Shown here: positions 53,285 to 60,800 of the stretch, piece after piece
Layout of the letters: the number at the start of each line of letters is the position of its first letter
How positions within the stretch are numbered: the stretch's first letter is position 1
Source of the DNA: Solirubrobacter pauli
GTDB taxonomy: Bacteria > Actinomycetota > Thermoleophilia > Solirubrobacterales > Solirubrobacteraceae
Length of the DNA: 64,000 bases
Assembly: GCF_003633755.1 (NCBI RefSeq)
Contig: NZ_RBIL01000002.1
Span: 2,356,001-2,420,000 of the forward strand
Direction: 5' to 3'
Program-made: the position numbers and the translations under genes
Notes under the pieces: generated by a model
What the model was told of the DNA's origin: nothing
Database searches by the model: none
What the model saw: only the letters and a program-made list of their open reading frames with translations

Positions 53285-54421
53285 ATGGTCGACCTCCACG
53301 TCCATTACCCGATGCATCTGCTGGGTGGCGTGGAGGCTCCGCGTGACGTCGCCCGCAAGATGCTGCGGGTCACCGAGCGCGACGAGGGGAAGATCCGCGC
53401 GGCGGTGCTGAACATCGCCGCGCGGCTGTTCAACTTCCGCCATTGGGACGGCACGTGGCGGGTCTCCGTCCCGCTGCTGCAGCAGGGCGGCGTGACCGTC
53501 GCCTGCAGCGTCCTCTACCGGCCGTTCAGCGAGATGGACCTGGACGAGCCGTACGGCGCACCGCCGGAGAGCGCCTACTACGACCGCCTGATCGAGCTGC
53601 TCGACGCGACCGAGCGCGACGTCATCGCCCGCGGGCACGTCGTCGTGAAGACCGCCGACGACCTCGAGCGAGCGCAGCGCACCGGCAAGATCGCCTTCGT
53701 CCACTGCATCGAGGGCGGCTTCCACCTCGGGGCCACGCCGGAGGAGGTCACGCGTCACGTCCACGAGCTGGCCGCCCGCGGCGTCCTCTACATCACGCTC
53801 GCGCACCTGTTCTGGCGCCGCGTCGCCACCAACGCGCCCGCGCTCCCGTTCCTGCCCGACGCGCTCTACAACCTACTCTTCCCGCAGTCGGGCGTGCCGC
53901 CGCTCACGGACCTGGGCGTCGCGGCCGTCAAGGCGTGCGACGCGAGCGGGATCGTCGTCGACCTCAGCCACATGCGCGAGGACGCGATCGACGCCACGTT
54001 CGCGCTCCTCGGCGACGGCGCGCAGGTGATGGCGAGCCACGCCGGCTACCGCTTCGGCTCACAGCACTACAACCTGGACGAGTCCACGCTCGCCCGGATC
54101 AAGGCCCGCGACGGCGTCGTCGGCCTCATCCTCGCCCAGCACCAGCTCAACGACGGCGTGCGCCGCACCAACACGAAGCGCCTGACCGACACGATGGACG
54201 TCATCGACCGGCACATCGCCGCGATCGGCCCGGACCACGTCGCGATCGGCTCCGACCTCGACGGGTTCATCAAGCCGACCATGGGCGGCGTGGAGTCGGC
54301 GGCGGACCTCGCGCCGCTCGCGGCCATGCTGCGCGCCCGCCACCCCGAGGCGGCGGACCGCATCCTGGAAGGCAACGCGCTGCGCGTGATCAGGCGGCGC
54401 TTCGCCAGCGCAGCAGGCTGA
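53285..54421 (+). CDS. Membrane dipeptidase family (peptidase M19) metallohydrolase
   Basis: 378 residues, amidohydrolase-like barrel. Zinc ligands expected for M19: His-x-His/Asp in MVDLHVHYP, Glu in FVHCIEGGFHLG, His in VMASHAGYR (with the second His region VVDLSHMRED), and Asp in VAIGSDLDGFI. It is cytosolic (no signal peptide). Likely hydrolyses dipeptides or a lactam/amide; substrate unknown. It follows the lactonase gene by 4 nt and is probably in the same operon. Its 3' end overlaps the convergent DUF6510 gene by 32 nt. Confidence 0.85.
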   Translation: MVDLHVHYPMHLLGGVEAPRDVARKMLRVTERDEGKIRAAVLNIAARLFNFRHWDGTWRVSVPLLQQGGVTVACSVLYRPFSEMDLDEPYGAPPESAYYDRLIELLDATERDVIARGHVVVKTADDLERAQRTGKIAFVHCIEGGFHLGATPEEVTRHVHELAARGVLYITLAHLFWRRVATNAPALPFLPDALYNLLFPQSGVPPLTDLGVAAVKACDASGIVVDLSHMREDAIDATFALLGDGAQVMASHAGYRFGSQHYNLDESTLARIKARDGVVGLILAQHQLNDGVRRTNTKRLTDTMDVIDRHIAAIGPDHVAIGSDLDGFIKPTMGGVESAADLAPLAAMLRARHPEAADRILEGNALRVIRRRFASAAG

Positions 54422-54647
54422 CGCCGCGCATGTCGAGCCGCGTCTCCCCCGGCGTGCGCATCAGCCGCAGCAGCACGCTGTCGCATTCAGGGCAGCGCAG
54501 CACCTCCCCCATGCCCTCGTAGACCATCACGGTGGCGACCGGGCCGCTCACCCCACAGCCCGCGCACGTGGCGACGGCGCCGGAGAGGTCGCCGGTGAAG
54601 ACGGCCGACAGGTCGCCGGCCACTGCGTTCCCGTCCAGATGGGTCAT
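54390..54647 (-). CDS. DUF6510 family protein (four-cysteine metal site)
   Basis: 85 residues: MTHLDGNAVAGDLSAVFTGDL, then CAGCG and CPECD as two CxxC pairs, RLMRTPGETRLDMRGVSLL at the end. This matches the actinobacterial DUF6510 pattern and probably binds zinc or an Fe-S cluster. Such genes commonly sit beside molybdopterin sulfite-oxidase-like and ferredoxin-reductase-like genes, as here. Its ATG overlaps the reductase stop. Function unknown. Confidence 0.8.
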   Translation of the reverse strand: MTHLDGNAVAGDLSAVFTGDLSGAVATCAGCGVSGPVATVMVYEGMGEVLRCPECDSVLLRLMRTPGETRLDMRGVSLLRWRSAA

Positions 54648-55327
54648 CCGAACCGCTCCGTTCTGATGTTCGCCGCGTCGTGCCCGAGCGCGACGAGGTC
54701 GTTGGCGACGGATTCCACGAAGGCGGTCGGCCCGCACACGTACACGCGCGGTCCGGGCGCACCCGCCCACTCGCGCAGCATGGCGTAGTCGACGCGGCGC
54801 GTGTAGCCCGTCCACTCGCGTGGTGCCCAGCGCGTGTAGGTGAAGGTGACCTCGCTCGCGTGCTTGGACAGCTCCTCGTGGTAGAGGACGTCGTCGGGCT
54901 CGCGCGCGGACACGAGCAGCCGCGCGGGCGCACCGGCGCGCAGCATCGACATCAGCGGCACCAGCCCGGAGCCACCGCCGATCATCAGCACCTCGCCGGC
55001 CATCTCCGGCTCCCACACGAACCAGCCGCCGAACGGGCCGCGGACCTCGAAGACGTCGTCCTCACGCGCGACGCTGACCATCCAGGGCGACACCTCGCCC
55101 ATGTCGACCTCGACGACGGTGATCTGCGGCGGCCCGTCCGCGGGCGCGCTCGCGATCGAGTACCGGCGCTGCGCCTGGTAGCCGTCCTCCGCCGTGAGCC
55201 GCACGTCCACGTGCTGGCCGGCGCGGTGGCCGTGCCAGTCGGGGACGTCGAGCGTCATCGTGGCCGCGCGCGGCGTCTCCGGCCGGATGCGCGCCACGGT
55301 TGCTTGTCGCCAGTCGGTCGCCGCCAT
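54644..55327 (-). CDS. Ferredoxin-NADP reductase-like FAD oxidoreductase
   Basis: 227 residues, compact FNR module without a fused ferredoxin. FAD site RRYSIASAPADG, GPFGGWFVW; NAD(P) site MIGGGSGLVPLMSMLRAG and YVCGPTAFVESVAN. It passes electrons between NAD(P)H and a redox partner. Coupled by ATGA to DUF6510 and lying 1.2 kb from the molybdopterin oxidoreductase gene on the same strand, it is probably part of that redox unit, interrupted by a CAP-domain gene. Confidence 0.87.
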   Translation of the reverse strand: MAATDWRQATVARIRPETPRAATMTLDVPDWHGHRAGQHVDVRLTAEDGYQAQRRYSIASAPADGPPQITVVEVDMGEVSPWMVSVAREDDVFEVRGPFGGWFVWEPEMAGEVLMIGGGSGLVPLMSMLRAGAPARLLVSAREPDDVLYHEELSKHASEVTFTYTRWAPREWTGYTRRVDYAMLREWAGAPGPRVYVCGPTAFVESVANDLVALGHDAANIRTERFG

Positions 55328-55339
55328 GTGCGGCGGACG

Positions 55340-56488
55340 CTATCGGACGGTGAACGCGTGTTGGTGCGTGTCGTCGCCGACGGCCACGACGAGCGTGTAG
55401 CGACCGGCCGCGAGACGGCGCGTGGACACGCGGAAGCCCGGCATCCGGGAGGTGCGGCGGGCGACGCGCCGGTTCCCGCGCAGCACCTCGACGGAGACCG
55501 ACGCGGCGCCGCACATCTGGACGTACGCGTGCATGGTGGTCCCACGGGCGAGCCGGCTCGGCGCGGTGACCGCGGACGGGCACGTGACCGGCGGCCCGGC
55601 GGTGGTGAACTGCCAGTGGTACGGCTCGGTGCGGGCCTTGATGCTCGCGTACTCGGTCGCGGGCGGCTTCTCGCCGCCGGAGCACAGCACCGGGTCGTAC
55701 GGCGCGGCCTCGGCGGGCAGCCAGACCGGCTTGATGTCCCGCTCGGACGTGTAGCACCAGGACGCGAACCGCGCCGGGCACGCGGGATAGACGGGCGGCG
55801 CCCCCTCGCGCGAGCAGCGCGTGGCGGAGTGGCGCAGGTCCACCTCGGCGGTGTAGGTCGTGCCCGGCGCGAGGGCGCCCTGCGGGACGAGCGTGTCGCT
55901 CAGCGGGACGCTCCCGGTCGGGCTGCTCAGCCGCGGCGCGCGCAGCGTTATGTCGTCCTGACCAGGCGTGTAGACGCTCAGCGCTTCGCCATTTGCAAGA
56001 TTTACGTCAATCGCACCCTTCCCCGGGAGCGTGAACACCTTGCCGATCAGGTCCGGACGCGGGTCGGTGCGGACCTGCAGGCACATCCAGCCGCCCTGCT
56101 CGCCGTAGCCCGTCCGCGACAGCGCGGGGTCCATGATCTGCCGCGTGTGCTCGGCGGACCCGACCCACGGATGCGGGTCCATCCATCCCAGCGGCCCGGC
56201 CAGGACCGAGCTGCGCGCGGCGGCAGCGCCCGCGGCCGTGTAGCCGGGCTTGCCGGGCGTCTCGTCGTGCGGGACGGTCTCGTCCCAGCCCCCGTTGAGC
56301 GCCATGTAGCGCGCGTGCGCCTGGCAGCCGGCGTTGAGCTCGGCGTCTTCGGTGAGCGGCGGGAGGCTGTTCGCGACGCGCAGCGCGTTGATGCGCGCAA
56401 TGGCGTCGGAGGGCGGGATGGCGTGTGCCGGTGCGGCGCTGAGCAGCATCGCGAAGACACACGCCAGCAGCAGCGGCAGGCGCGTCAT
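55340..56488 (-). CDS. Secreted CAP (SCP/PR-1) domain protein
   Basis: 382 residues with signal peptide MTRLPLLLACVFAMLLSAAPAHA. The CAP domain runs about 25-150: AIARINALRVANSLPPLTEDAELNAGCQAHARYMAL, with HDETPG and SVLAGP/HTRQIMDPAL as cavity segments, though the two His/Glu cavity residues are only partly recognisable. The remaining about 220 residues are Cys-containing Ig-like repeats (CSREGAPPVYPACPARF, VTCPSAVTAPSRL, QMCGAASVSVEVLRGNRRVARR). Surface or secreted role unknown. It splits the molybdopterin/FNR/DUF6510 set. Confidence 0.8.
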   Translation of the reverse strand: MTRLPLLLACVFAMLLSAAPAHAIPPSDAIARINALRVANSLPPLTEDAELNAGCQAHARYMALNGGWDETVPHDETPGKPGYTAAGAAAARSSVLAGPLGWMDPHPWVGSAEHTRQIMDPALSRTGYGEQGGWMCLQVRTDPRPDLIGKVFTLPGKGAIDVNLANGEALSVYTPGQDDITLRAPRLSSPTGSVPLSDTLVPQGALAPGTTYTAEVDLRHSATRCSREGAPPVYPACPARFASWCYTSERDIKPVWLPAEAAPYDPVLCSGGEKPPATEYASIKARTEPYHWQFTTAGPPVTCPSAVTAPSRLARGTTMHAYVQMCGAASVSVEVLRGNRRVARRTSRMPGFRVSTRRLAAGRYTLVVAVGDDTHQHAFTVR

Positions 56489-56542
56489 CGCGGGGCGACC
56501 CTATGAGGACCACCCCAATTCTCCAACTAAACGTTCGTCGAG

Positions 56543-57139
56543 TCAGTCGCCCTGATAACGCTGCTCCAACCACGGGTCCCCGCGGTCGTGATAGCCGAGC
56601 TGCTCCCAGAATCCGGGGTCGTCGTCCTCGGTGAAGATCAGCCGTCGCACCCATTTGGCGCTCTTCCAGAAGTACAGGTGCGGGACGAGCAGCCGAGCGG
56701 GGCCGCCGTGCTCGGGCTCGAGCTCGTCGCCGTCGTAGCTGTAGACGACCCAGGCCTTTCCGCCGGTGACGTCCTCGACCGGGAGGTTGGTGGTGTAGCC
56801 ACCGTCGCAGAGCGCGGTCAGGTAGCCGCCCTCGAGCTCGACGCCGTCCAGCAGCGTGTCGACCGAGACGCCCGTCCACTGGGTGTCGAGCTTCGTCCAG
56901 GTCGTCACGCAGTGGATGTCGACCGTGAAGTCCTCGCTCGGCAGGGCCTGGAGCTCCTCCCAGCTCCACGTGCGCTCTTCGCTGATCGCGCCCGTGATCG
57001 AGAGGTCCCACTGGTCGAGCGGGGTGTGCGGTGTGGGGCCGGCCGAGAGGACCGGGAACCCGGCCTCGAGGTACTGGCCGGGCGGGAGCCGTTCGAAGTC
57101 GCCGGTCCGGCGTCGGCGGAAGCCACGCGTGACGTTCAT
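56543..57139 (-). CDS. Sulfite-oxidase-like molybdopterin oxidoreductase
   Basis: 198 residues, one SUOX-type molybdopterin domain. Cys in DFTVDIHCVTTWTKLD is the molybdenum ligand. Flanking GVSVDTLLDGVELEGGYLTALCDGGYTTNLPVEDV and EHGGPARLLVPHLYFWKSAKWVRRLIFTEDD are typical of YedY/SUOX-like catalytic subunits. No twin-arginine signal, so probably cytosolic. Start at 57139 (MNVTRGFRRRRT); longer in-frame starts lie inside the upstream gene. Its start overlaps the glycosyltransferase stop (ATGA). Electron partner is probably the FNR-like protein. Confidence 0.88.
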   Translation of the reverse strand: MNVTRGFRRRRTGDFERLPPGQYLEAGFPVLSAGPTPHTPLDQWDLSITGAISEERTWSWEELQALPSEDFTVDIHCVTTWTKLDTQWTGVSVDTLLDGVELEGGYLTALCDGGYTTNLPVEDVTGGKAWVVYSYDGDELEPEHGGPARLLVPHLYFWKSAKWVRRLIFTEDDDPGFWEQLGYHDRGDPWLEQRYQGD

Positions 57140-58308
57140 CGTGCCGTTGACGCTACAGGGTCCGCGTGCTGCGGCCGGCGATGCCGGTGGGCAAACACCC
57201 ACGTGCGCAACGCGACGTACCGCGTGATCGTCGCCGTCAGCGACGCCGCGACGAGCACCGCGAGCTCGATCCCACGGGCGGGCGTCGCGTCCAGCCCGTG
57301 CAGGACGGCCAGCGCGCCGGTCGTCAGCAGCACGGTGAGGACGAACACGACGGCGCCGCGCACGTGGTGGCGGACGAGACCCTTACGTCCCCGGAGGCGG
57401 AAGGTGAAGCGCCGGTTGGCGGCCGTGTTGGCGCCGGCCGTGATCGCCAGCGCCGTGATGTTCGCGGCGAGCGCGCCGATCACCGGGTGCAGCAGCAGGT
57501 ACAGGAGCGCGTACGCGAGCGTGCTCGCGAGGCCGACGGCCATGAACCGCGCGACCGTGCCCGCGACCAGCAGCCGCGCGACCCCCTTCAGGTCGGTGAT
57601 CGCCGTCTGCACGATGTGCACGCGCGAGTCCGGGTCGTCCACCCAGTCCACCGGCACCTCGTGGATCCGCAGCCCGCGCCGCTGGGCGAGCACGAGCAGC
57701 TCGGTGTCGAAGAACCAGCCGTTGTCCTGGACGTCGCCCATCAGCGTCTCCAGCACGTCGCGACGGACCGCCTTGAACCCGCACTGCGCGTCGCTGAACT
57801 TCGCGCGCAGGAGCGTCCGCAGGATGCGGTTGTACGAGCGGCTGATCAGCTCGCGCTTCGGTCCCCGCACCACCCGCGACCCGTGCGCGAGCCGGCTGCC
57901 GATCGCCAGGTCGCTGTGCCCGCTGAGCAGGGGCGCGACCAGCGGCATCAGGCCGCGGAGGTCCGTGGACAGGTCCACGTCCATGTACGCGACGACCCGC
58001 GCCGAGCTGCCCGACCAAGCCGCCCGCAGCGCCCGGCCGCGGCCCTTCTGCTCGAGCCGGAGGTGATGCACGCTCGGCAACGTCGCCGCGAGCCGGCGGG
58101 CGATCTCCGGCGTGGCGTCGACGCTCGCGTTGTCCGCGATCGTGATCCGCCACCGGAACGGGAGCCCGTCCGTGAGGAACCGGTGCAGCCGGCGGATGCT
58201 GCGCTCGAGCCCGGCAGCCTCGTTGTACACGGGCACCACGATCTCGACGTCTACGAGCGTGGCGGCGCTGGTCCGGCCAGCGGTGGGGACGGCGGCGAGA
58301 TCAAGCAT
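57136..58308 (-). CDS. Family 2 glycosyltransferase fused to a GtrA-like membrane domain
   Basis: 390 residues. Residues about 20-245 are a polyprenyl-phosphate-sugar GT2: IVVPVYNEAAGLERSI, DNASVDATPEIA, KGRGRALRAAWSG, the metal-binding YMDVDLSTDLR, SRSYNRILRTLLRAKFSDAQCGFKAVRRDV. From about 250 a GtrA-type domain of four transmembrane helices follows (FMAVGLASTLAYALLYLLLHPVIG...). Such fusions make and flip a lipid-linked sugar for cell-envelope glycosylation. ATGA overlap with the molybdopterin gene is probably packing only. Confidence 0.9.
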   Translation of the reverse strand: MLDLAAVPTAGRTSAATLVDVEIVVPVYNEAAGLERSIRRLHRFLTDGLPFRWRITIADNASVDATPEIARRLAATLPSVHHLRLEQKGRGRALRAAWSGSSARVVAYMDVDLSTDLRGLMPLVAPLLSGHSDLAIGSRLAHGSRVVRGPKRELISRSYNRILRTLLRAKFSDAQCGFKAVRRDVLETLMGDVQDNGWFFDTELLVLAQRRGLRIHEVPVDWVDDPDSRVHIVQTAITDLKGVARLLVAGTVARFMAVGLASTLAYALLYLLLHPVIGALAANITALAITAGANTAANRRFTFRLRGRKGLVRHHVRGAVVFVLTVLLTTGALAVLHGLDATPARGIELAVLVAASLTATITRYVALRTWVFAHRHRRPQHADPVASTAR

Positions 58309-58391
58309 GCACGCAGCATCGGCTCGGCCCCCGAGAGCGCTCTGGGACGACGCTGAGAGAACCCTGGGACCGCGCGATCTACGATGCGCGC

Positions 58392-58748
58392 GTGTCCACC
58401 GCCTCGGTGATCCTGCTCGGCTGCCTCGGCGTCATCGTCTTCGACGCGCTCGCGGCGCTGCTGTCGCGCACGACGTCACTGCGATACGTCTGGTTCGCGC
58501 CCGGCTCCTTCGTGATCTACGCCGTCACGGGGTACTTCGCCGCGGACGCCTCCGGCTCGGTCGTGGTCGGCGCCGCTGCGGGCGCCGTCGCCGCGACGGT
58601 CGACGCCACCCTCGGCTCGATCATCGGCAAGGGCCTGCAGGGCGAGTTCGAGCCGGTCGCTCCGCGTCTGGAGGCCGCCGGCGCGGCGTTCGCGATCACC
58701 GTCGGCGCGCTCGCCGGCGTGGCCGCGGGCTACCTCGCGGCGGGATAG
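58392..58748 (+). CDS. Small membrane protein of unknown function
   Basis: 118 residues with four hydrophobic segments (ILLGCLGVIVFDALAALLS; FVIYAVTGYFAA; VVVGAAAGAVAATVDATLGSIIG; AAFAITVGALAGVAAGYLAAG). GTG start. No known domain recognised. Last gene with typical host codon use before the AT-richer right end. Divergent from the glycosyltransferase gene. Confidence 0.7.
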   Translation: MSTASVILLGCLGVIVFDALAALLSRTTSLRYVWFAPGSFVIYAVTGYFAADASGSVVVGAAAGAVAATVDATLGSIIGKGLQGEFEPVAPRLEAAGAAFAITVGALAGVAAGYLAAG

Positions 58749-59107
58749 CCGTCGGCAGGACGTTCGCCGTTGGTAGTCGCCCCACGTCGGTGACGCGCGC
58801 CACTGTGCCTCCTCGGCTTCCCAGAGATGAAGTCAGCCCTCCCGCTTGATCGCCGCGGCGTTCCCGTGGAACCGCGCCCTCGGGCGGTCCTCCCTGACAT
58901 CTCTGGCCCTTCGGTGCTCTCGGGCGCGAACCGCTTGGCATAGACCCAAGCTGGCCGGCGCGATTCCAAGCTCACCGCGACGACCGGGGGCGTGCCGATC
59001 CCTGCGCGGGCGATGTTCGCGATCGCTTCTCGCCCAAGCACCAGTCGGGCGGCGTCGTTCGAGAATGGCGTCTATCCACAATCTCGCTACTTTCGATCTT
59101 CGTCGAA
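58749..59107. pseudogene. Degenerate-looking boundary region, possible gene remnant
   Basis: 359 nt with no convincing intact gene. On the minus strand a 103-residue frame (59041 to 58730) reads plausible protein such as LGREAIANIARAGIGTPPVVA and RRPAWVYAKRFAPEST, then degenerates. A second minus frame gives FHGNAAAIKREG before a stop, as if frameshifts had split one gene. Third-position GC is intermediate. It marks the change from host-like DNA to the right-hand island and may be the scar of an integration event. Confidence 0.35.
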
Positions 59108-59782
59108 CTAGGCCTCGCGTCGCTGCTGGTTCTGATCGCGTTCCGCGCCGAGAAGCTTCTGCACAGCTGCGTCGATCCGGTCGAGCCAATCGCTTTGCCG
59201 TGCGTCGATCCACTGCCAGCGCTCCAATCGCATCGGAACGGGAGAATCGTCTAGCCGTACTGGGATAACGAACGAGGTGCCCTCTGGGCGCTCGTCTGCT
59301 GCCTCGAGCACCAACCTGATCTCGCGTTGAACGAAGCCGACCTTGCTCGTCGATCGCGACGACATAGCAACGAGCACGATGTCAGCACGCCAAACAGCAC
59401 GCCGTATCTCCAACTCCCAGTCGTCGCCCGGCAACAAGCGCGTGGAATCCAGCCAAACGTCATAACCGCGGGCATCGAGCAATGGCTCCCAAGCCTCAAC
59501 GGTTGGTTTGTCCTCCGACGCGTGGCAGAGGAACACTCGCACTGCTTTGTCGAATCGAGCGACCGCAGCTAGCTCCCCTGTTTGGAGGTCGAGCGCGTCC
59601 TCAAGCTTGCGCATCCGCTCCTGTGAAGGCAATCCCTCGCCGCCTAGCCACCGCACGATGGAGTAGCGCGTTACCCCGATCAGATGCGCGAGCTGCGCTT
59701 GCGTCAGGCCGGCCTCCCGGGTCGCGGCGCGAAGTGCGTACGCGAATGCCTTTCCTCGTGGCGGTTCCGAATCGACGCGCAT
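59108..59782 (-). CDS. HTH (XRE)-TIR domain protein, candidate defence effector or sensor
   Basis: 224 residues. Residues about 10-65 are an XRE helix-turn-helix (AFAYALRAATREAGLTQAQLAHLIGVTRYSIVRWLGGEG). Residues about 81-215 are a bacterial TIR_2 domain: VRVFLCHASEDKPTVEAWEPLL, GYDVWLDSTRLLPGDDWELEI, IVLVAMSSRSTSKVGFVQREIRLVLEA, where Glu154 is the expected NADase catalytic residue. Start ATG 59782 is preferred because TTGTGC-N17-TATGCT lies so that transcription would start at or next to the ATG. An ATG at 59884 overlapping the previous stop (ATGA) is the alternative. It lies at the end of a CD-NTase/E2 gene set. Whether it is a second effector or a DNA-binding sensor is unknown. Confidence 0.8.
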   Translation of the reverse strand: MRVDSEPPRGKAFAYALRAATREAGLTQAQLAHLIGVTRYSIVRWLGGEGLPSQERMRKLEDALDLQTGELAAVARFDKAVRVFLCHASEDKPTVEAWEPLLDARGYDVWLDSTRLLPGDDWELEIRRAVWRADIVLVAMSSRSTSKVGFVQREIRLVLEAADERPEGTSFVIPVRLDDSPVPMRLERWQWIDARQSDWLDRIDAAVQKLLGAERDQNQQRREA

Positions 59783-59788
59783 CGAGTC

Positions 59789-59817
59789 AGCATATTGTTG
59801 GTGATGCGGAAGCACAA
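59789..59817 (-). promoter_or_regulatory. Leaderless promoter of the HTH-TIR gene
   Basis: Reading the minus strand, TTGTGC (59817-59812) and TATGCT (59794-59789) are 17 nt apart, and the -10 ends 6 nt before the ATG at 59782. This predicts a leaderless mRNA. A 7-bp hairpin (59843-59849 and 59862-59868) upstream could terminate the preceding operon. Confidence 0.55.
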
Positions 59818-59880
59818 AGTAGTCTTCTCGACCTAAGGATCCGCCTCGGCGGCTGTCTCGTCCGAGGCAGCCCCGTCGCG

Positions 59881-60393
59881 TCATGACCGACGGCTGATGC
59901 CCCAGCAGCGTCGCGAGGACATCGCGGCCACGCCCTCGAAAGATCGCTGCGCTTCGCGGACCGGCTCTAGAGCCTGGTAGACGTCGGCCATGCCGATGTC
60001 CTCGTCGCGTTCAATCGGCGGGGTGCTCCAGGCGAGAGACGCCTGCTTGCCTGCACAGCCGCGTAGTGTCGTGACCAGGCTCGCGTACTGGTCACGGACG
60101 CGCGCGCTCTTGTCGGCACGCATGAGCGCTTCGCAGCTGGCGAGCTCGGCCTGGATCGCGGAGAACGCTTCGGTCAGCCGAACTCGTTCCGCTGATCGAT
60201 GTTCCGACTCGTGGCGCCGGCGCCTGACCGCGAACGGCATCTCCAGGTAGGCGACAACGGCCTCGACGGCCCGGGCGTGGATCGCTTGGCGGGCAGTCCG
60301 CGCGGCCCGCCGACCGGTGACGGCGAGCGTAATAGTCACGCCAAGAAGGCCGGCAAGCGGACCGTAGTCACGGACGACGTCGGCGACGCTCAC
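59881..60393 (-). CDS. Small membrane-anchored protein in the CBASS-like operon (candidate effector)
   Basis: 170 residues. One N-terminal transmembrane segment (YGPLAGLLGVTITLAVTG, about residues 10-27), then a basic stretch (RRAARTARQAIHARA) and a long cytosolic helical region rich in Arg/Glu. No recognised domain. The GTG start overlaps the E2-like gene stop (GTGA). Many CBASS effectors are short proteins with transmembrane helices that disrupt the membrane when cyclic nucleotide binds. Position in the operon makes this the best effector candidate, though only one TM helix is evident. Confidence 0.6.
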   Translation of the reverse strand: MSVADVVRDYGPLAGLLGVTITLAVTGRRAARTARQAIHARAVEAVVAYLEMPFAVRRRRHESEHRSAERVRLTEAFSAIQAELASCEALMRADKSARVRDQYASLVTTLRGCAGKQASLAWSTPPIERDEDIGMADVYQALEPVREAQRSFEGVAAMSSRRCWGISRRS

Positions 60394-60800
60394 GGACCAT
60401 CACCTCCGCACGTGGCGCAACCGCGAGGTCGGGGATGCTCACCTGGGGCCTGCTCGCCGGGCCACGGCAGCCCGGCCCGGCAGCAAGCCTCCTGGTGCAG
60501 GTGAATCTCGATGTAGTGGATCAGCGCCTCGAGTCCGTCTCCGAGCACCCAGCGACGATCCGCGGCGTGCCGCCGCCACCACATGCACAGCGAACCGTCT
60601 TCGTAGCGGTGACGCAGGCACTCAGGAACCTCGGCTGAGACGTCCGCCACCCAAGGGCGAGAGCGCGTGCCGAGCTCGATGCGGACGGGAACGTGCTGTG
60701 CGCCAGGGATATCAACGCAAAGCCGGTGCGTGATCAGACCGCCTCGGACCGTCGTGTTGACCGCGACGTCCCCCGATGCCAGCTGGACGTGGGTGATCAT
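60390..60800 (-). CDS. E2-like (ubiquitin-conjugating-fold) protein of a type II-short CBASS-like system
   Basis: 136 residues. The candidate catalytic Cys72 lies in RHRYEDGSLCMWWRRHAADRRW, followed by LEALIHYIEIHLHQEACCRAGLPWPGEQAPGEH, a pattern seen in stand-alone prokaryotic E2-like proteins next to CD-NTases. A C-terminal CATC pair may bind metal. In type II CBASS the E2 protein primes the CD-NTase by acting on its C-terminus. No E1 or JAB gene is visible, which matches the short type II form. ATGA overlap with the CD-NTase gene and GTGA overlap with the downstream gene. Confidence 0.78.
   Translation of the reverse strand: MITHVQLASGDVAVNTTVRGGLITHRLCVDIPGAQHVPVRIELGTRSRPWVADVSAEVPECLRHRYEDGSLCMWWRRHAADRRWVLGDGLEALIHYIEIHLHQEACCRAGLPWPGEQAPGEHPRPRGCATCGGDGP

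Noticed and set aside
59882-59884. Start of the HTH-TIR gene at 59884
   Set aside because: The extra 34 codons have non-coding composition and contain the apparent -35/-10 promoter and a hairpin; kept only as an alternative.
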